Shown: positions 16,402 to 25,478 of the stretch, piece by piece
How positions within the stretch are numbered: position 1 is the first letter of the stretch
Layout of the letters: each line of letters opens with the position of its first letter
Program-made: the position numbers and the translations under genes
Notes under the pieces: generated by a model
Databases searched by the model: none
What the model saw: the letters and a program-made list of their open reading frames with translations, nothing else
Told to the model about the DNA's origin: nothing
From: JAAXIE01 sp965204245
Lineage (GTDB): Bacteria; Chloroflexota; Dehalococcoidia; Lucifugimonadales; JAAXIE01
Assembly: GCA_965204245.1 (NCBI GenBank)
Contig: CBDBED010000007.1
Span: forward strand, 124,001-188,000
Direction: 5' to 3'
DNA: 64,000 nucleotides

Positions 16402-17913
16402 CTATCCCTCGTCCACTGTCACCATGAACTGCAGAGCCTCCTTTTGCTCTGGAGTTATCTGAAGTATCTCCGAGACCCACTGTTCGATGTCTTCGCCGGT
16501 CTGCGGATTCAGATAGAGACCCGAAGCCTCGGCATCGGCGATGAACTCAGGGTCTGCCATGGTGTCGTCGAATGCCCTCCGCAATACATTGATCAACTCC
16601 GGAGCGGTATTGCGCGGAGTGGTCCACGGGCGCTGGAAACGGTAGCCCACCGCCCACAGATCATAAAGGGCCTTGTCGTCTGGGTCATCTATGAAATCAC
16701 CTAGCAGGGGCAGGTCTGCAATCTCGGGGTCGCTGCTCTCAAACACCATTGCGTAGGGGATGAACTTGTCATCTCCCTCGGCGTCCAGCATGGACCGGGC
16801 AGTCACACCCATGGACTCCCAGCCCCAGCATGCTGCGTCGACTTCTTTGCCTTGCAGACCCAAGCGCACGCGGGCTGTTCCCCGGTAACCGGAGACGATC
16901 TCATGGTCGGTGCCCACAAACTCGTTGGTGATACGCGGGATGTCGCTCAAGGAGCCACCGACCGCAGCAGTGGAGCCGTGGGCAATCCTTTCATCCTCGT
17001 GGTTCCTAGCCCCCGGGGCCAGAATATCGCTCGCCTCAGTCAGACCTGCGAAGCCCATGATAGCGCAAACGGGGTTCCCGTCGCTGGGCGCTCCCAACCA
17101 GCCGAACCCGTTGCCGTCAAACCGTATTTGCCCTTGTGTTGCTGGGTCATCGTATACCGACTGGAGAAACACGTGGTTGGAGTTCCACAGACCTATAGTC
17201 AGTCCATCGGCCTCAGTATCGTTGTACAGCTGGTTCGCCAGCACTAAGCTGCCGCCACCAGTCACGTTCTCAACCACTACTTCCGGGTTTCCAGGTATGT
17301 GCTTGCCTATATGACGGGCGATTGCTCGGCCATAGGTGTCATATCCACCGCCAGCGGAGAAGCCTACCAGCAGGCGGACCGTCTGGCCCGAGAAGAAGCT
17401 GGCATATATCTGCTGAAGGCGCTCTTCCTCAGCCTTCATGGCCATCATGGCGGCCTCTTCTTCAGCCATCATGGCAGCCATTGCCGCCTCTTCAGCCGCC
17501 ATGGCGAGGGCCATGCGGATCGCCGTCTCAACCTCTGCCGGTGTAAGGTCGTCCGCCTCGGCGCTGGTCACCACATCAGATATAACGCTCTGCACTTCGT
17601 CCAGCGTCAAGTCATCAGTTTCGGCTTCAGCAACGATGCTGGAAACTTGATCTGCAGTCAGGGTGCCCTCCATAGCGGCGCCGATTAGGTTCTCCACGTC
17701 GCTTGCGGACAGGCTGCCCTCTTCAACAATGCGGGCTACGTCCTCCTCGGTAAGCCCCTCGGGGATTTCAATCGCTCCCACGGCACCGGTCACTATTCGC
17801 TCTACATCTTCTTCAGTGATGCCTTCTTCCCCACCACAGGCGACCAATACCAAGGGCACTATCAAAAGTAGCGGGACAATAATCCACGGGATGCGTCGCC
17901 TCAACCGGTTCAT
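16402..17913 (-). CDS. TTT solute-binding lipoprotein (TctC/Bug-like) with repeat-rich N-terminal extension
   Basis: 503 residues against about 320 for the family. Residues 10-26 form a signal peptide with lipobox LVAC (Cys26 lipidated). Residues 31-130 hold about five degenerate copies of a unit like LTEEDVERIV (ITEEDVERIV, LTEEDVARIV, LSASDVENLI, LTADQVSSIV, LTLDEVQSVI, LTPAEVETAI). Residues 131-168 are an Ala/Met/Glu-rich helix (EEAAMAAMMAEEEAAMMAMK). The Bug-type binding domain starts near 170 (GQTVRLLVGFSAGGGYDTYGR, then PEVVVENVTGGGSL). The extension may be a spacer or oligomerisation stalk lifting the binding domain off the membrane. First gene of the transporter operon. Confidence 0.8.
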   Translation of the reverse strand: MNRLRRRIPWIIVPLLLIVPLVLVACGGEEGITEEDVERIVTGAVGAIEIPEGLTEEDVARIVEEGSLSASDVENLIGAAMEGTLTADQVSSIVAEAETDDLTLDEVQSVISDVVTSAEADDLTPAEVETAIRMALAMAAEEAAMAAMMAEEEAAMMAMKAEEERLQQIYASFFSGQTVRLLVGFSAGGGYDTYGRAIARHIGKHIPGNPEVVVENVTGGGSLVLANQLYNDTEADGLTIGLWNSNHVFLQSVYDDPATQGQIRFDGNGFGWLGAPSDGNPVCAIMGFAGLTEASDILAPGARNHEDERIAHGSTAAVGGSLSDIPRITNEFVGTDHEIVSGYRGTARVRLGLQGKEVDAACWGWESMGVTARSMLDAEGDDKFIPYAMVFESSDPEIADLPLLGDFIDDPDDKALYDLWAVGYRFQRPWTTPRNTAPELINVLRRAFDDTMADPEFIADAEASGLYLNPQTGEDIEQWVSEILQITPEQKEALQFMVTVDEG

Positions 17914-18186
17914 CTACCAATACCTCCTGGCATCTTAGTGCGCTGTTTCTTAACCCGGCGTCAACTTATTGTTGATGGGCGCAACTATAGCTGGGTGCTT
18001 GGGGGAGTCTAGCCGTCCGTTTTCCCCTTTGTCAAGATAGAAAGACAGCCAAATCGCTGGCTGGGCGAACTTTCCCCGAACCGCAGATGCTACAATGACT
18101 GGTAGCACGGCCTCGGTCTCACCCCATGATGATGGGTTATAGGTCGCTTAGCGGACGAGCAAAACGCGCACCATCAGGAGGAGCCC

Positions 18187-20505
18187 ATGAGCACCCACTC
18201 CCCGACCACTTATATAGGCGCTCGCATGAAGAGGTTTGAGGACCCTCGCTTCATCGAAGGACGGGCCACCTTCATCGACGACATTCAACTGCCGGGAATG
18301 CTCCACGCTGCCGTCGTCCGCAGCCCCCACGCCCATGCCAAAATCACTTACATAGACACTACTTCTGCCGAGGCCTCCCCGGGCGTCACGGCAGTGATAA
18401 CATCCCAACATCTCGACTCCACCACGGGTCACGTCCCCGTGCAATTCACCCCCCGCAATCCCGGCGAGGAACCCCCGCCCCATCCCCTGCTGGCCACGGA
18501 CAGGGTCCGCTACGTTGGCGAGGCTGTAGCCCTGATAGTCGCCGAGACACGGGCCGCCGCCGTCGATGCAGCAGAAATGGTGCGGGTCCAATACGACCCC
18601 CTTCCCGTGGTGGTGGACCCCCACGATGCCCTCAAAAACGAGACCCTCCTACACCCCGAACTAGGCACCAACATACTCTTCAGCACTGATGACAGGGGCG
18701 GAGACCTTGATGACGCCTTCCGCCGTGCCGACCGCATCGTCGAAGGGACGTACCGCAGCCAACGCATCTGCCCCGCCCCCATGGAGACCCGCGGCGTCGT
18801 CGCTGCCTATGATTCTTCCGGCGACATGCTCACCGTCTGGAGTGCCACCCAGTCCGTCCATCACGACCGCGACCTCTTGGCCTACGTCCTGCACCGCGAT
18901 CCTGCCACCATTCGCGTAATCGCCCCGGACATGGGAGGCGGCTTCGGCGGCAAGGATCTCCGCACCGACGTTGCCGCCGTCTGCCACATGGCCGTCCGCT
19001 TGGGGCGCCCCATCAAGTGGATTGAAGACCGCGGCGAGAACATGACCTCCTATCATGGCCGTGGCATGGAGTGCCGCGCCGAGGCCGCTGTCCTCAACGA
19101 CGGCACCATTCTCGGCATACGCTTCCACGCCATCGCCGACATCGGCGCATATTTCATACGCTCCACGTCCACCCCATCCCACCACTTGGCCCGGCGCATC
19201 GCGGGCCCCTACAAGACTCCCGTCATTCACATGCAGATGAACGCCGTGGCCACCAACAAGCCCACCACGGGTCCCTTCCGTGGCTCGGGGGCTCCCGAAG
19301 CAGCCTATTTCATGGAGCGCACCATCGACCTCATCGCCAACGAGCTTGGCATGGACCCTCTCGCCGTTCGACAGCAAAACCTCATCCCCTCCGAAGAACT
19401 GCCCTTCACCACCCCTACCGGCCTCACCTACGACAGCGGCGACTACCTCCAAGCCCTTGAGCGCGCCCTTGAACTGGCCGACTACGACGGCCTGCGACGC
19501 CAGCAACAGCAGGCAAGGGCCGAGGGCAGACTCGTTGGCCTCGGCATCGCCAGCTTCCTCAAGAGCCAGGGAGGCGGAGGCGAACTCATGGACAGCACCG
19601 CCCGCGTGGAGATTGACCGCCACGGCGCCATCAACATCTATACCGAGGCATCCCCCCACGGCCAAGGCACCGACACCAGCTTCGCTCAGATAGCCGCCGA
19701 CACCCTTGGCGTTCACCCCGAAGATGTGGCCATTCTCCACGGCGACACCGATGTGGTGGAGGAGGGGGTGGGCACCATGGCCAGCCGCGCCCTCACCGTC
19801 AGTGGCTCCGCAGTCTACGATGCCTTGGAGAACGCCCGCGCCAAGCTGTCCAAGGTCGCAGCCCATCTCTTGGGCTGCCAGGAGTCCCAGGTGCAGTTCG
19901 GCGGCGGCAGGGCTTGGGCCCTCAACCGCATCGGCGACAGCCTCTCCTTCTCCGACATCGCCGCCGCGGCCTTCAACGAAGAGACCCTTCCACCCGGCAT
20001 GACCCCCGGCCTGGACTTTGAAGGGACCTTCCACCTCCCCGACTACGTCTTCCCCTCCGGTGCGCAGTTGGCTCTCGTGGAGGTCGATCGGGATACCGGC
20101 GAGGTAAACCTGCTCCGTTGCGTCGGCGTCCATGATTGCGGACGCATCATCAATCCCGTGGTGGTTGAGGGACAGACCCACGGCGGCCTCGCCCAAGGCA
20201 TCGGCCAAGCCATGACCGAAGACGTCCTCTACACCGCGGACGGCCAGCCTCTAATGGGCACCTTCCTCGACTATGCCATGCCCCACGCAGAGGACATGCC
20301 CGAGATGGTCATGGAACACATGGAGACCCCGTCACCCCTCAGCCCTTTGGGAGCCAAGGGCATGGGCTCCCTCGTAACCGTCGGCCCACCCGCCGCCGTC
20401 TCCAACGCCGTGGCCGACGCCCTAGCCCCCTTGGGCATCACCCATGTGGACACCCCCTATACCGCCCACCGCATCTGGCAGGTCCTGAACGCGTCGCACC
20501 ATTGA
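18187..20505 (+). CDS. Xanthine dehydrogenase-family molybdenum hydroxylase, large subunit (copy 2), catalytic Glu replaced
   Basis: 772 residues; ATG with AGGAGGAG upstream. It is a full-length paralogue of the 8519 gene (RFEDPRFIEGRATFIDDIQLPGMLH; FGGKDLRTDV; GPFRGSGAPEAAYF). At the position of the conserved active-site glutamate, copy 1 has KGAGE while this copy has KGMGS: Ser728, codon TCC at 20368-20370. In the xanthine oxidase family that Glu is the general base, so the enzyme may be inactive, work by another mechanism or act on an unusual substrate. No FAD or 2Fe-2S subunit gene is adjacent. The 273 bp upstream (17914-18186) holds only a divergent promoter region with a small hairpin. 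Confidence 0.85.
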   Translation: MSTHSPTTYIGARMKRFEDPRFIEGRATFIDDIQLPGMLHAAVVRSPHAHAKITYIDTTSAEASPGVTAVITSQHLDSTTGHVPVQFTPRNPGEEPPPHPLLATDRVRYVGEAVALIVAETRAAAVDAAEMVRVQYDPLPVVVDPHDALKNETLLHPELGTNILFSTDDRGGDLDDAFRRADRIVEGTYRSQRICPAPMETRGVVAAYDSSGDMLTVWSATQSVHHDRDLLAYVLHRDPATIRVIAPDMGGGFGGKDLRTDVAAVCHMAVRLGRPIKWIEDRGENMTSYHGRGMECRAEAAVLNDGTILGIRFHAIADIGAYFIRSTSTPSHHLARRIAGPYKTPVIHMQMNAVATNKPTTGPFRGSGAPEAAYFMERTIDLIANELGMDPLAVRQQNLIPSEELPFTTPTGLTYDSGDYLQALERALELADYDGLRRQQQQARAEGRLVGLGIASFLKSQGGGGELMDSTARVEIDRHGAINIYTEASPHGQGTDTSFAQIAADTLGVHPEDVAILHGDTDVVEEGVGTMASRALTVSGSAVYDALENARAKLSKVAAHLLGCQESQVQFGGGRAWALNRIGDSLSFSDIAAAAFNEETLPPGMTPGLDFEGTFHLPDYVFPSGAQLALVEVDRDTGEVNLLRCVGVHDCGRIINPVVVEGQTHGGLAQGIGQAMTEDVLYTADGQPLMGTFLDYAMPHAEDMPEMVMEHMETPSPLSPLGAKGMGSLVTVGPPAAVSNAVADALAPLGITHVDTPYTAHRIWQVLNASHH

Positions 20506-20601
20506 CGAAGCCCGACCTGGAGAGCCCAGTACGGCGAGCCCGGAACGGAGAGAAAGAGCCACGCCTAAGCTACATCACGTCCCTATTGCGGCGTGACATT
20601 C

Positions 20602-21153
20602 TCATAGCCAGTCGTCCCCCACGTCTTTGCAGACCTCCGGGTAGTCCGCTGGCTGGCTGCAAGGTCTTTCCGGCAACGGCTCCGGCGTTGGAGCCGGAGC
20701 TGGCTCCATGGGCGGCTGGGGTGTGGGAGTGGGAGTGGGCTCTATGCGCGGCTGGGGTGTGGGAGTCGGGGCTCCTGTCGCCTGGGGAGCCGGGGTTGCT
20801 GGCCGAGGAGTCGGCGTGGGGTCTGGGTCGGACGTGGCGGGGAATTGAGGCTGAGGGTCCGGGCTGCTGGTACTCTGGGAGGAGACCGGAACGGGCCGGG
20901 GAGCAGGGGCGGGAGCAGCCTTCCGCTGGGGCTGCCTAGCCTCTACTACTGCCCCGTCTGGGTGTGGAGAGACGCAATGAGGCTGGTGGGTTTGGTAAAC
21001 GTACATCGGGTCGTCCAGAAAGTGCCCATGCACTTTATCGCAAAGCCAGTGGCCATCCTTGTGCGTCAGGTCCCGTTGGGCAGAGACAAGCGTGGCCCAC
21101 AAAATGCCGGTCAAGGCCAGCCCCATGACAACGAGGATTGCAATAAGCCTCAT
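20602..21153 (-). CDS. Secreted or membrane-anchored proline-rich protein, unknown
   Basis: 183 residues from the ATG at 21153, where the signal/anchor MRLIAILVVMGLALTGILW begins. In-frame GTG 21189 (GGGAG 5 nt upstream) and ATG 21204 are alternative starts. After the anchor comes a short Cys/His-rich segment (GHWLCDKVHGH and YQTHQPHCVSPHPDG), then about 85 residues of Pro/Thr/Ala repeats of the TPTPQP type. It ends with PCSQPADYPEVCKDVGDDWL, a possible disulfide pair. The proline tract probably spans the cell envelope. I recognise no family. It is convergent with the molybdenum hydroxylase. The 247 bp upstream contain short repeats of CGGTAAYAGCAA type but no gene. Confidence 0.55.
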   Translation of the reverse strand: MRLIAILVVMGLALTGILWATLVSAQRDLTHKDGHWLCDKVHGHFLDDPMYVYQTHQPHCVSPHPDGAVVEARQPQRKAAPAPAPRPVPVSSQSTSSPDPQPQFPATSDPDPTPTPRPATPAPQATGAPTPTPQPRIEPTPTPTPQPPMEPAPAPTPEPLPERPCSQPADYPEVCKDVGDDWL

Positions 21154-21400
21154 TCGGACATGGATGCCTTTCGTATAATTCAAGCGCACCTCCACTCCCT
21201 TCATCAATAGTATCATGCACACCGATACCGATAATAGCCAAACAGGAAGGATGGATGCCGGTAATAGCAAAGAACCCGGTAACAGCAAGGAAGATAGGGG
21301 ACCAGCGTTCCGATTTCGGCCCCGGCCTTCCGATTTTGACACCAGACAAGAGCGAGCCTAGACTCTCCACACGCCCGACGATTTTCATGGAGGACCAGCC

Positions 21401-22021
21401 TTGACCACCACCCAGCAGCAATGGAGTTTCAAGGGAGACTATTTCGAGGCCTGCAACTGCGAGGTGAACTGCGCCTGCGTGTTCGGCTCCCCCTCCCACT
21501 ACGACGACTGCCAAGTGTCCCTAGCTTGGCACATCGACACCGGGACCTACGGCAACGTCGCCCTCGACGGCCTTAATTTCGCCTTGGTGGCCCGCACCCC
21601 GAAGATGATGTCCGACGGCAACTGGACCGCCGTCATCTACCTTGATGACCGCGCCACCGACGACCAGCGCCAAGCCCTCCATGCCATCGTCTCAGGCGAT
21701 GCCGGCGGCGGATTCGGACGCCGCAAGGCCATGATTACCAACCTCCTAGGGGCCAAGTCCGTCCCCATCACCTACGAAATCAAAAACCGCGGCCGCAAGG
21801 TCTCCATCCAGGGAAGCCTCGAACTCGAGGTGGAAGGCGTCCGCGGCAATAACCCCGACGAGGATGTCCAACTTGTCAACGACCCCCGCGCCGCCGAGCG
21901 AGGCGGTAACCCCCGCACCGTCGCCCGCTCCACCGTCTACCGGCACACCCAGCAGGGCCTCACTTGGGACAACACCGGCAAGACCGGCTACTACGCTCCT
22001 GTCGAAATGTCCGGCCCATAA
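21401..22021 (+). CDS. DUF1326 domain protein
   Basis: 206 residues. TTG start supported by GGAGG 7 nt upstream and no better ATG. The N-terminus has the DUF1326 signature FEACNCEVNCACVFG with four closely spaced cysteines (18, 20, 24, 26), then DCQVSLAWHIDTGTYGNVALDGL. These cysteines could bind a metal. The family is widespread in actinobacteria and proteobacteria, and its function is not established. It is followed 49 bp later by an alpha/beta hydrolase on the same strand. Confidence 0.7.
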   Translation: MTTTQQQWSFKGDYFEACNCEVNCACVFGSPSHYDDCQVSLAWHIDTGTYGNVALDGLNFALVARTPKMMSDGNWTAVIYLDDRATDDQRQALHAIVSGDAGGGFGRRKAMITNLLGAKSVPITYEIKNRGRKVSIQGSLELEVEGVRGNNPDEDVQLVNDPRAAERGGNPRTVARSTVYRHTQQGLTWDNTGKTGYYAPVEMSGP

Positions 22022-22070
22022 ACCCGTTGCCCCATTGCCTCAGAACTGATCGCTCACTAGGAGGAAGCAA

Positions 22071-22895
22071 ATGCCCCACGCAGACATCGACGGCGTGAAA
22101 ATCTACTACGAGTCCCACGGCCAAGGCTTCCCCTTAGTCCTTTGCCACGGGATCAGTGGGGACACTGAAGCATGGGTCAACCAAGTCCCTGCCTTCTCCC
22201 GGCGTTACCAAGTGATCACTTGGGACGCCCGAGCCCACGGACGCTCCGACAGCCCCGCTGACCCCAACGCCTACGGCCTGACCCGCTTCGCCGATGACCT
22301 GAAGGGCCTCCTCGACCACCTAGGATTGGAGCAGGTCTACCTCCTTGGCCACTCCATGGGCGGAGGCGTCGCTGTCCGTTTCACCACCACCTACCCCGAA
22401 AGGGTCAAGGCCGTCATCGTCACCGACTCCTTCACTGGCTCCGGGCTGCCCGTGCCTCCCGACATCCGCGCCATGCGTGAGAAGAGCATTGAGCTTGCCC
22501 TCACCCAAGGCATGATGGCCGTCGCCGACCAAGCTCTCAAGGAGAACCCCAACGTGATGGGACGCGTACGCGGCGATGCCGAAGTCGAGCGCGCCATGCG
22601 CATCCGCTATGCCAAGATCGACCCCAACGGCTACGCCGGAAGCGTCCGGACCATCCTCGACAACGAGTTTCCCGACGAGTGGTGGGGCCGCATTACCATG
22701 CCTACTCTCGTCATGGTGGGCGCCAACGACCACGCATCCATCGCTGGCTCCGAGCACACCCATGCCAAAATACCCGGCTCCGAATACATCGTCATCCCCG
22801 ACGCCGCCCACATGGCCTACCTCGACCAGCCCCAAGCCTTCACCGACCATGTGCTGGGCTTCTTATCCAAGGTTGAGGCCCAGGTGGCGGCGTAA
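22071..22895 (+). CDS. Alpha/beta hydrolase
   Basis: 274 residues; AGGAGGAAG just before the ATG. Oxyanion HGISGD at 26-31, nucleophile elbow GHSMGGG with Ser95, acidic residue in VMVGANDH and catalytic His in DAAHMAYLD. The size and N-terminus (DIDGVKIYYESHGQGFPLVLCHG) resemble 3-oxoadipate enol-lactonase and meta-cleavage-product hydrolase relatives. It could act on ring-cleavage or ester intermediates. A close relative is at 42526 (same VDGVKLYYEVTGEGYPLV opening). Confidence 0.75.
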   Translation: MPHADIDGVKIYYESHGQGFPLVLCHGISGDTEAWVNQVPAFSRRYQVITWDARAHGRSDSPADPNAYGLTRFADDLKGLLDHLGLEQVYLLGHSMGGGVAVRFTTTYPERVKAVIVTDSFTGSGLPVPPDIRAMREKSIELALTQGMMAVADQALKENPNVMGRVRGDAEVERAMRIRYAKIDPNGYAGSVRTILDNEFPDEWWGRITMPTLVMVGANDHASIAGSEHTHAKIPGSEYIVIPDAAHMAYLDQPQAFTDHVLGFLSKVEAQVAA

Positions 22896-22905
22896 GTCCG
22901 GTCCA

Positions 22906-24588
22906 CTACAACTCACCGGAGTCGTGCATCACCCGCCCTCCCACCATGGTGAGGAGGGAGCGCATGTTCGACATCTCCTCCATGGGCATCTCCAGATAAT
23001 CATCCGAGAGGACAGCCAAGTCCGCGAGCTTCCCCGGCTCAAGCGACCCCCGCTCCCCCTCATCGAAGGAGAAATAGGCCCCGCCTTGTGTGAACGCGCG
23101 CAACGCCTCCATGCGCGTCAAGCACTCACTGGGATCAAGGGCCTCCCCGCTGTGCGCCTCGGTGCGCGATATGGCAGCCCACAGCGTCTGGAAGGGGTTA
23201 TAGGGCTTGTTGTCAGTCCCGAAACTGTAGGGGATGTCGTACTTCATGTAAGTCCGGTGCGCATCCGCCGCCCCCTCACCCGACTGAGCCGCGGGCAAGG
23301 CATGTCCCCGCAACCACAAATCCGTCAGTGGTATCGTCTCCAGCACCAGCCCCAGCCGTTTCATCCGACGCATCTGGTCATCCGTGGCCCTGAGGATATG
23401 CACCAGCACCCACCGGTTGTCAGCAATCGGCGTCTCCCGGTCCACCTCCTCGAACACCTGCAGCACATCTTCCAAGCAACCCCGCACCAGCGTATTCACC
23501 CGCAGGTTATGTAACGCTGCCTCCCGCACCAGACCACGAAACATCTCCGGCGGGTGATAGCTCTCCGCAAACCCGGCCCAGCCCGTATATGGCAACTCCG
23601 CCGAACGCGCCCTCGCCAGATAAGGACTACGCCCATACTGGATGTAATAGCCGCTAATCTTCAGCATGTCATCGCCATAGCCCGTCCCCGACGCGCTATG
23701 GCCCCATTTCTCCATCTCCGCCGACGCATCCTCCACCGAGGCCCATGATGGACTGAGCGTGAGGTGCACCCGCTGCTTGTTCTCTCCCGCATCCCACACC
23801 TCCTTGTATACCCTCAACACCTCCGGTGCGATGCCATGCCCCTCATACGTCCCTGTAGTACCCACGGAACTGTATATCTGCATCGACTCCTTCAGAGCCT
23901 CCACCCGCTGCGCGTGGGTGAATCGCGGGACAACCCGCATCAACGTGAACTCCACCGAGGGGTAGCCGTTGGAGTCGCTGAACACCCCTGTCGGCTCGCC
24001 GTCAGCATCGCGGTCAATGACCACCGTCTCATCCGGCGATGGAGTATTCCGGTCAATACCCGCCACCTGCAGGGCCACGCTATTCGCCACCGACACCGAC
24101 GGCGGCATGTTCCAAGGCGTCCAGATGCCCCGCAGATATACCGGGTTGTCCGGCGACACTTGGTCGAGGTCATGACGAGTCGGATACCTCCCCTCGGCCA
24201 GCCCTTGGGGCATGTTGGTGTAGTTGGGCGGGTCGCCAACGGGCATGGTTACCACCCATTCGCCCGGAGCCTTGGAAGCCACCTCCCGGCGCACTACGTC
24301 AAGGATATCGGCGATGGAGCGGGCCCCCGCCAGTGAGGGATAGTCGTTCTTCAGCCCCTCCCGGTCCATATGCGCATGGATATCCACGATCCCGGGGATG
24401 AGCGTGCGTCCTCGCAAATCCACCCGCTGCGTCCCAGGCCCGGCGAGTGCCAACACCTCGCTATCGGAGCCTACGGCAAGCACGCGCTCCCCCTGCACCG
24501 CCACAGCCTGTTGCACCGAATCATCGGCTACAGGCAGCACCTTGCCGTTATGGAAGATGGTGTCAGCTTGCGGGAGATTGCGCTGCAT
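22906..24588 (-). CDS. Metal-dependent amidohydrolase (YtcJ/Amidohydro_3-like)
   Basis: 560 residues. DTIFHNGKVLPVADD opens the usual composite beta sandwich; GRTLIPGIVDIHAHMDREG carries the metal-binding His71 and His73; the end is EPGKLADLAVLSDDYLEMP. The layout fits the N-substituted formamide deformylase/YtcJ branch, which hydrolyses amides or related bonds with zinc or iron. It is convergent with the alpha/beta hydrolase, the stops being 10 bp apart. Substrate unknown. Confidence 0.75.
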   Translation of the reverse strand: MQRNLPQADTIFHNGKVLPVADDSVQQAVAVQGERVLAVGSDSEVLALAGPGTQRVDLRGRTLIPGIVDIHAHMDREGLKNDYPSLAGARSIADILDVVRREVASKAPGEWVVTMPVGDPPNYTNMPQGLAEGRYPTRHDLDQVSPDNPVYLRGIWTPWNMPPSVSVANSVALQVAGIDRNTPSPDETVVIDRDADGEPTGVFSDSNGYPSVEFTLMRVVPRFTHAQRVEALKESMQIYSSVGTTGTYEGHGIAPEVLRVYKEVWDAGENKQRVHLTLSPSWASVEDASAEMEKWGHSASGTGYGDDMLKISGYYIQYGRSPYLARARSAELPYTGWAGFAESYHPPEMFRGLVREAALHNLRVNTLVRGCLEDVLQVFEEVDRETPIADNRWVLVHILRATDDQMRRMKRLGLVLETIPLTDLWLRGHALPAAQSGEGAADAHRTYMKYDIPYSFGTDNKPYNPFQTLWAAISRTEAHSGEALDPSECLTRMEALRAFTQGGAYFSFDEGERGSLEPGKLADLAVLSDDYLEMPMEEMSNMRSLLTMVGGRVMHDSGEL

Positions 24589-24797
24589 AGTTCACGTCCT
24601 TAAGAGCAGATGCCGTTTGGGAGCAGGCATAGGACTGGTCAAGTTTCTTGTAGCTGAATGAAGTATGAGTGTCAATCGGAAATTAGAGAAGTGAGATTGG
24701 AGCAGTCTGTTGACAGGCCCCCCAAGACCCCAATAGCATCAATAGACCCATGGCATAGGGCACTCTGGAAGTTGTACCTTCCTCCAGCAGGGACGAA

Positions 24798-25133
24798 TTG
24801 ACTACTAACGGGGAACAGGCCCCCTCCACCGAAACACAAGGCGTTATCATCCTCACCTCCGTGGTAGAGCAAGAGGGAGACCAATTCGTGTCGGTCTGCA
24901 CCGAGTTGGGTACCGCAAGTTGTGGCGACACCATCCAAGAGGCCTTGGACAACTTGCAGGAGGCCATCTGGGTCCACCTGAATGCATTGGAGGAGACCGG
25001 GGAGCGTGCCCGCGTATTTCAAGAGAAGGGTATCAACATCCTTTCACCACCCATCGTCGATCCCATTCACGTAGAAATACCTGTAGGCACGGTGGTGAAG
25101 GCCACGCAGCACCCGGTCCCCACCACAGCTTGA
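24798..25133 (+). CDS. hicB: HicB-like antitoxin
   Basis: 111 residues. The only reasonable start is TTG at 24798 with AGGGA 4 nt before it. The HicB pseudo-nuclease core is visible: VVEQEGDQFVSVCTELGTAS followed by CGDTIQEALDNLQEAIWVHL. HicB binds and inhibits the HicA RNase and usually represses its operon; the partner at 25140 starts 6 bp after this stop. Order is antitoxin then toxin, the reverse of the E. coli hicAB locus. The C-terminal 35 residues carry no recognisable DNA-binding domain. The 209 bp upstream hold no gene. Confidence 0.75.
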   Translation: MTTNGEQAPSTETQGVIILTSVVEQEGDQFVSVCTELGTASCGDTIQEALDNLQEAIWVHLNALEETGERARVFQEKGINILSPPIVDPIHVEIPVGTVVKATQHPVPTTA

Positions 25134-25139
25134 CCCTGC

Positions 25140-25382
25140 GTGTCCTTCCGGGACATTCCGCTCTGCTCCAGCCGTGAGGTCGTCTCAGCACTGCTGCGGC
25201 TTGGCGCCTACCCCGGCAGAGCCACCAAGGGAAGTCACGCCTCTTACCACAGGCGTCGGCAAGACGGTCGTATCCTGACCGGCGTAGTGGTACTCAACAA
25301 GCGTGTGGTGCCCAAAGGCACTCTACGCCAGATTCTCCAGAACCTCGAAATTTCAATTGAGGATTTTCGGGCCGCCCTTTAG
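25140..25382 (+). CDS. hicA: HicA-like toxin (YcfA family)
   Basis: 80 residues, GTG start 6 bp after hicB, translation coupled. The double-stranded RNA-binding-like fold of HicA is seen: SSREVVSALLRLGAYPGRATKGSH has the catalytic GSH motif, then LNKRVVPKGTLRQILQNL with the KGTL-R-IL signature and ISIEDFRA at the end. HicA cleaves mRNA and arrests growth when its antitoxin is lost. All key features are present, so the pair looks intact. Confidence 0.8.
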   Translation: MSFRDIPLCSSREVVSALLRLGAYPGRATKGSHASYHRRRQDGRILTGVVVLNKRVVPKGTLRQILQNLEISIEDFRAAL

Positions 25383-25478
25383 AAACTCTGATCCCACGGC
25401 CCGAAGCCAGCCCGGACACTCCTTCTTCTGCCCACCGCCCCAAACCGCTATACTTACCCCGCCATTGGGAGGTGAACC

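Noticed and set aside
18661..20208. 515-residue open frame on the minus strand
   Set aside because: It lies inside the molybdenum hydroxylase gene on the other strand; the composition (Gly/Val/Ala/Asp-rich) is that of a shadow frame in C-rich coding DNA and no domain is seen.
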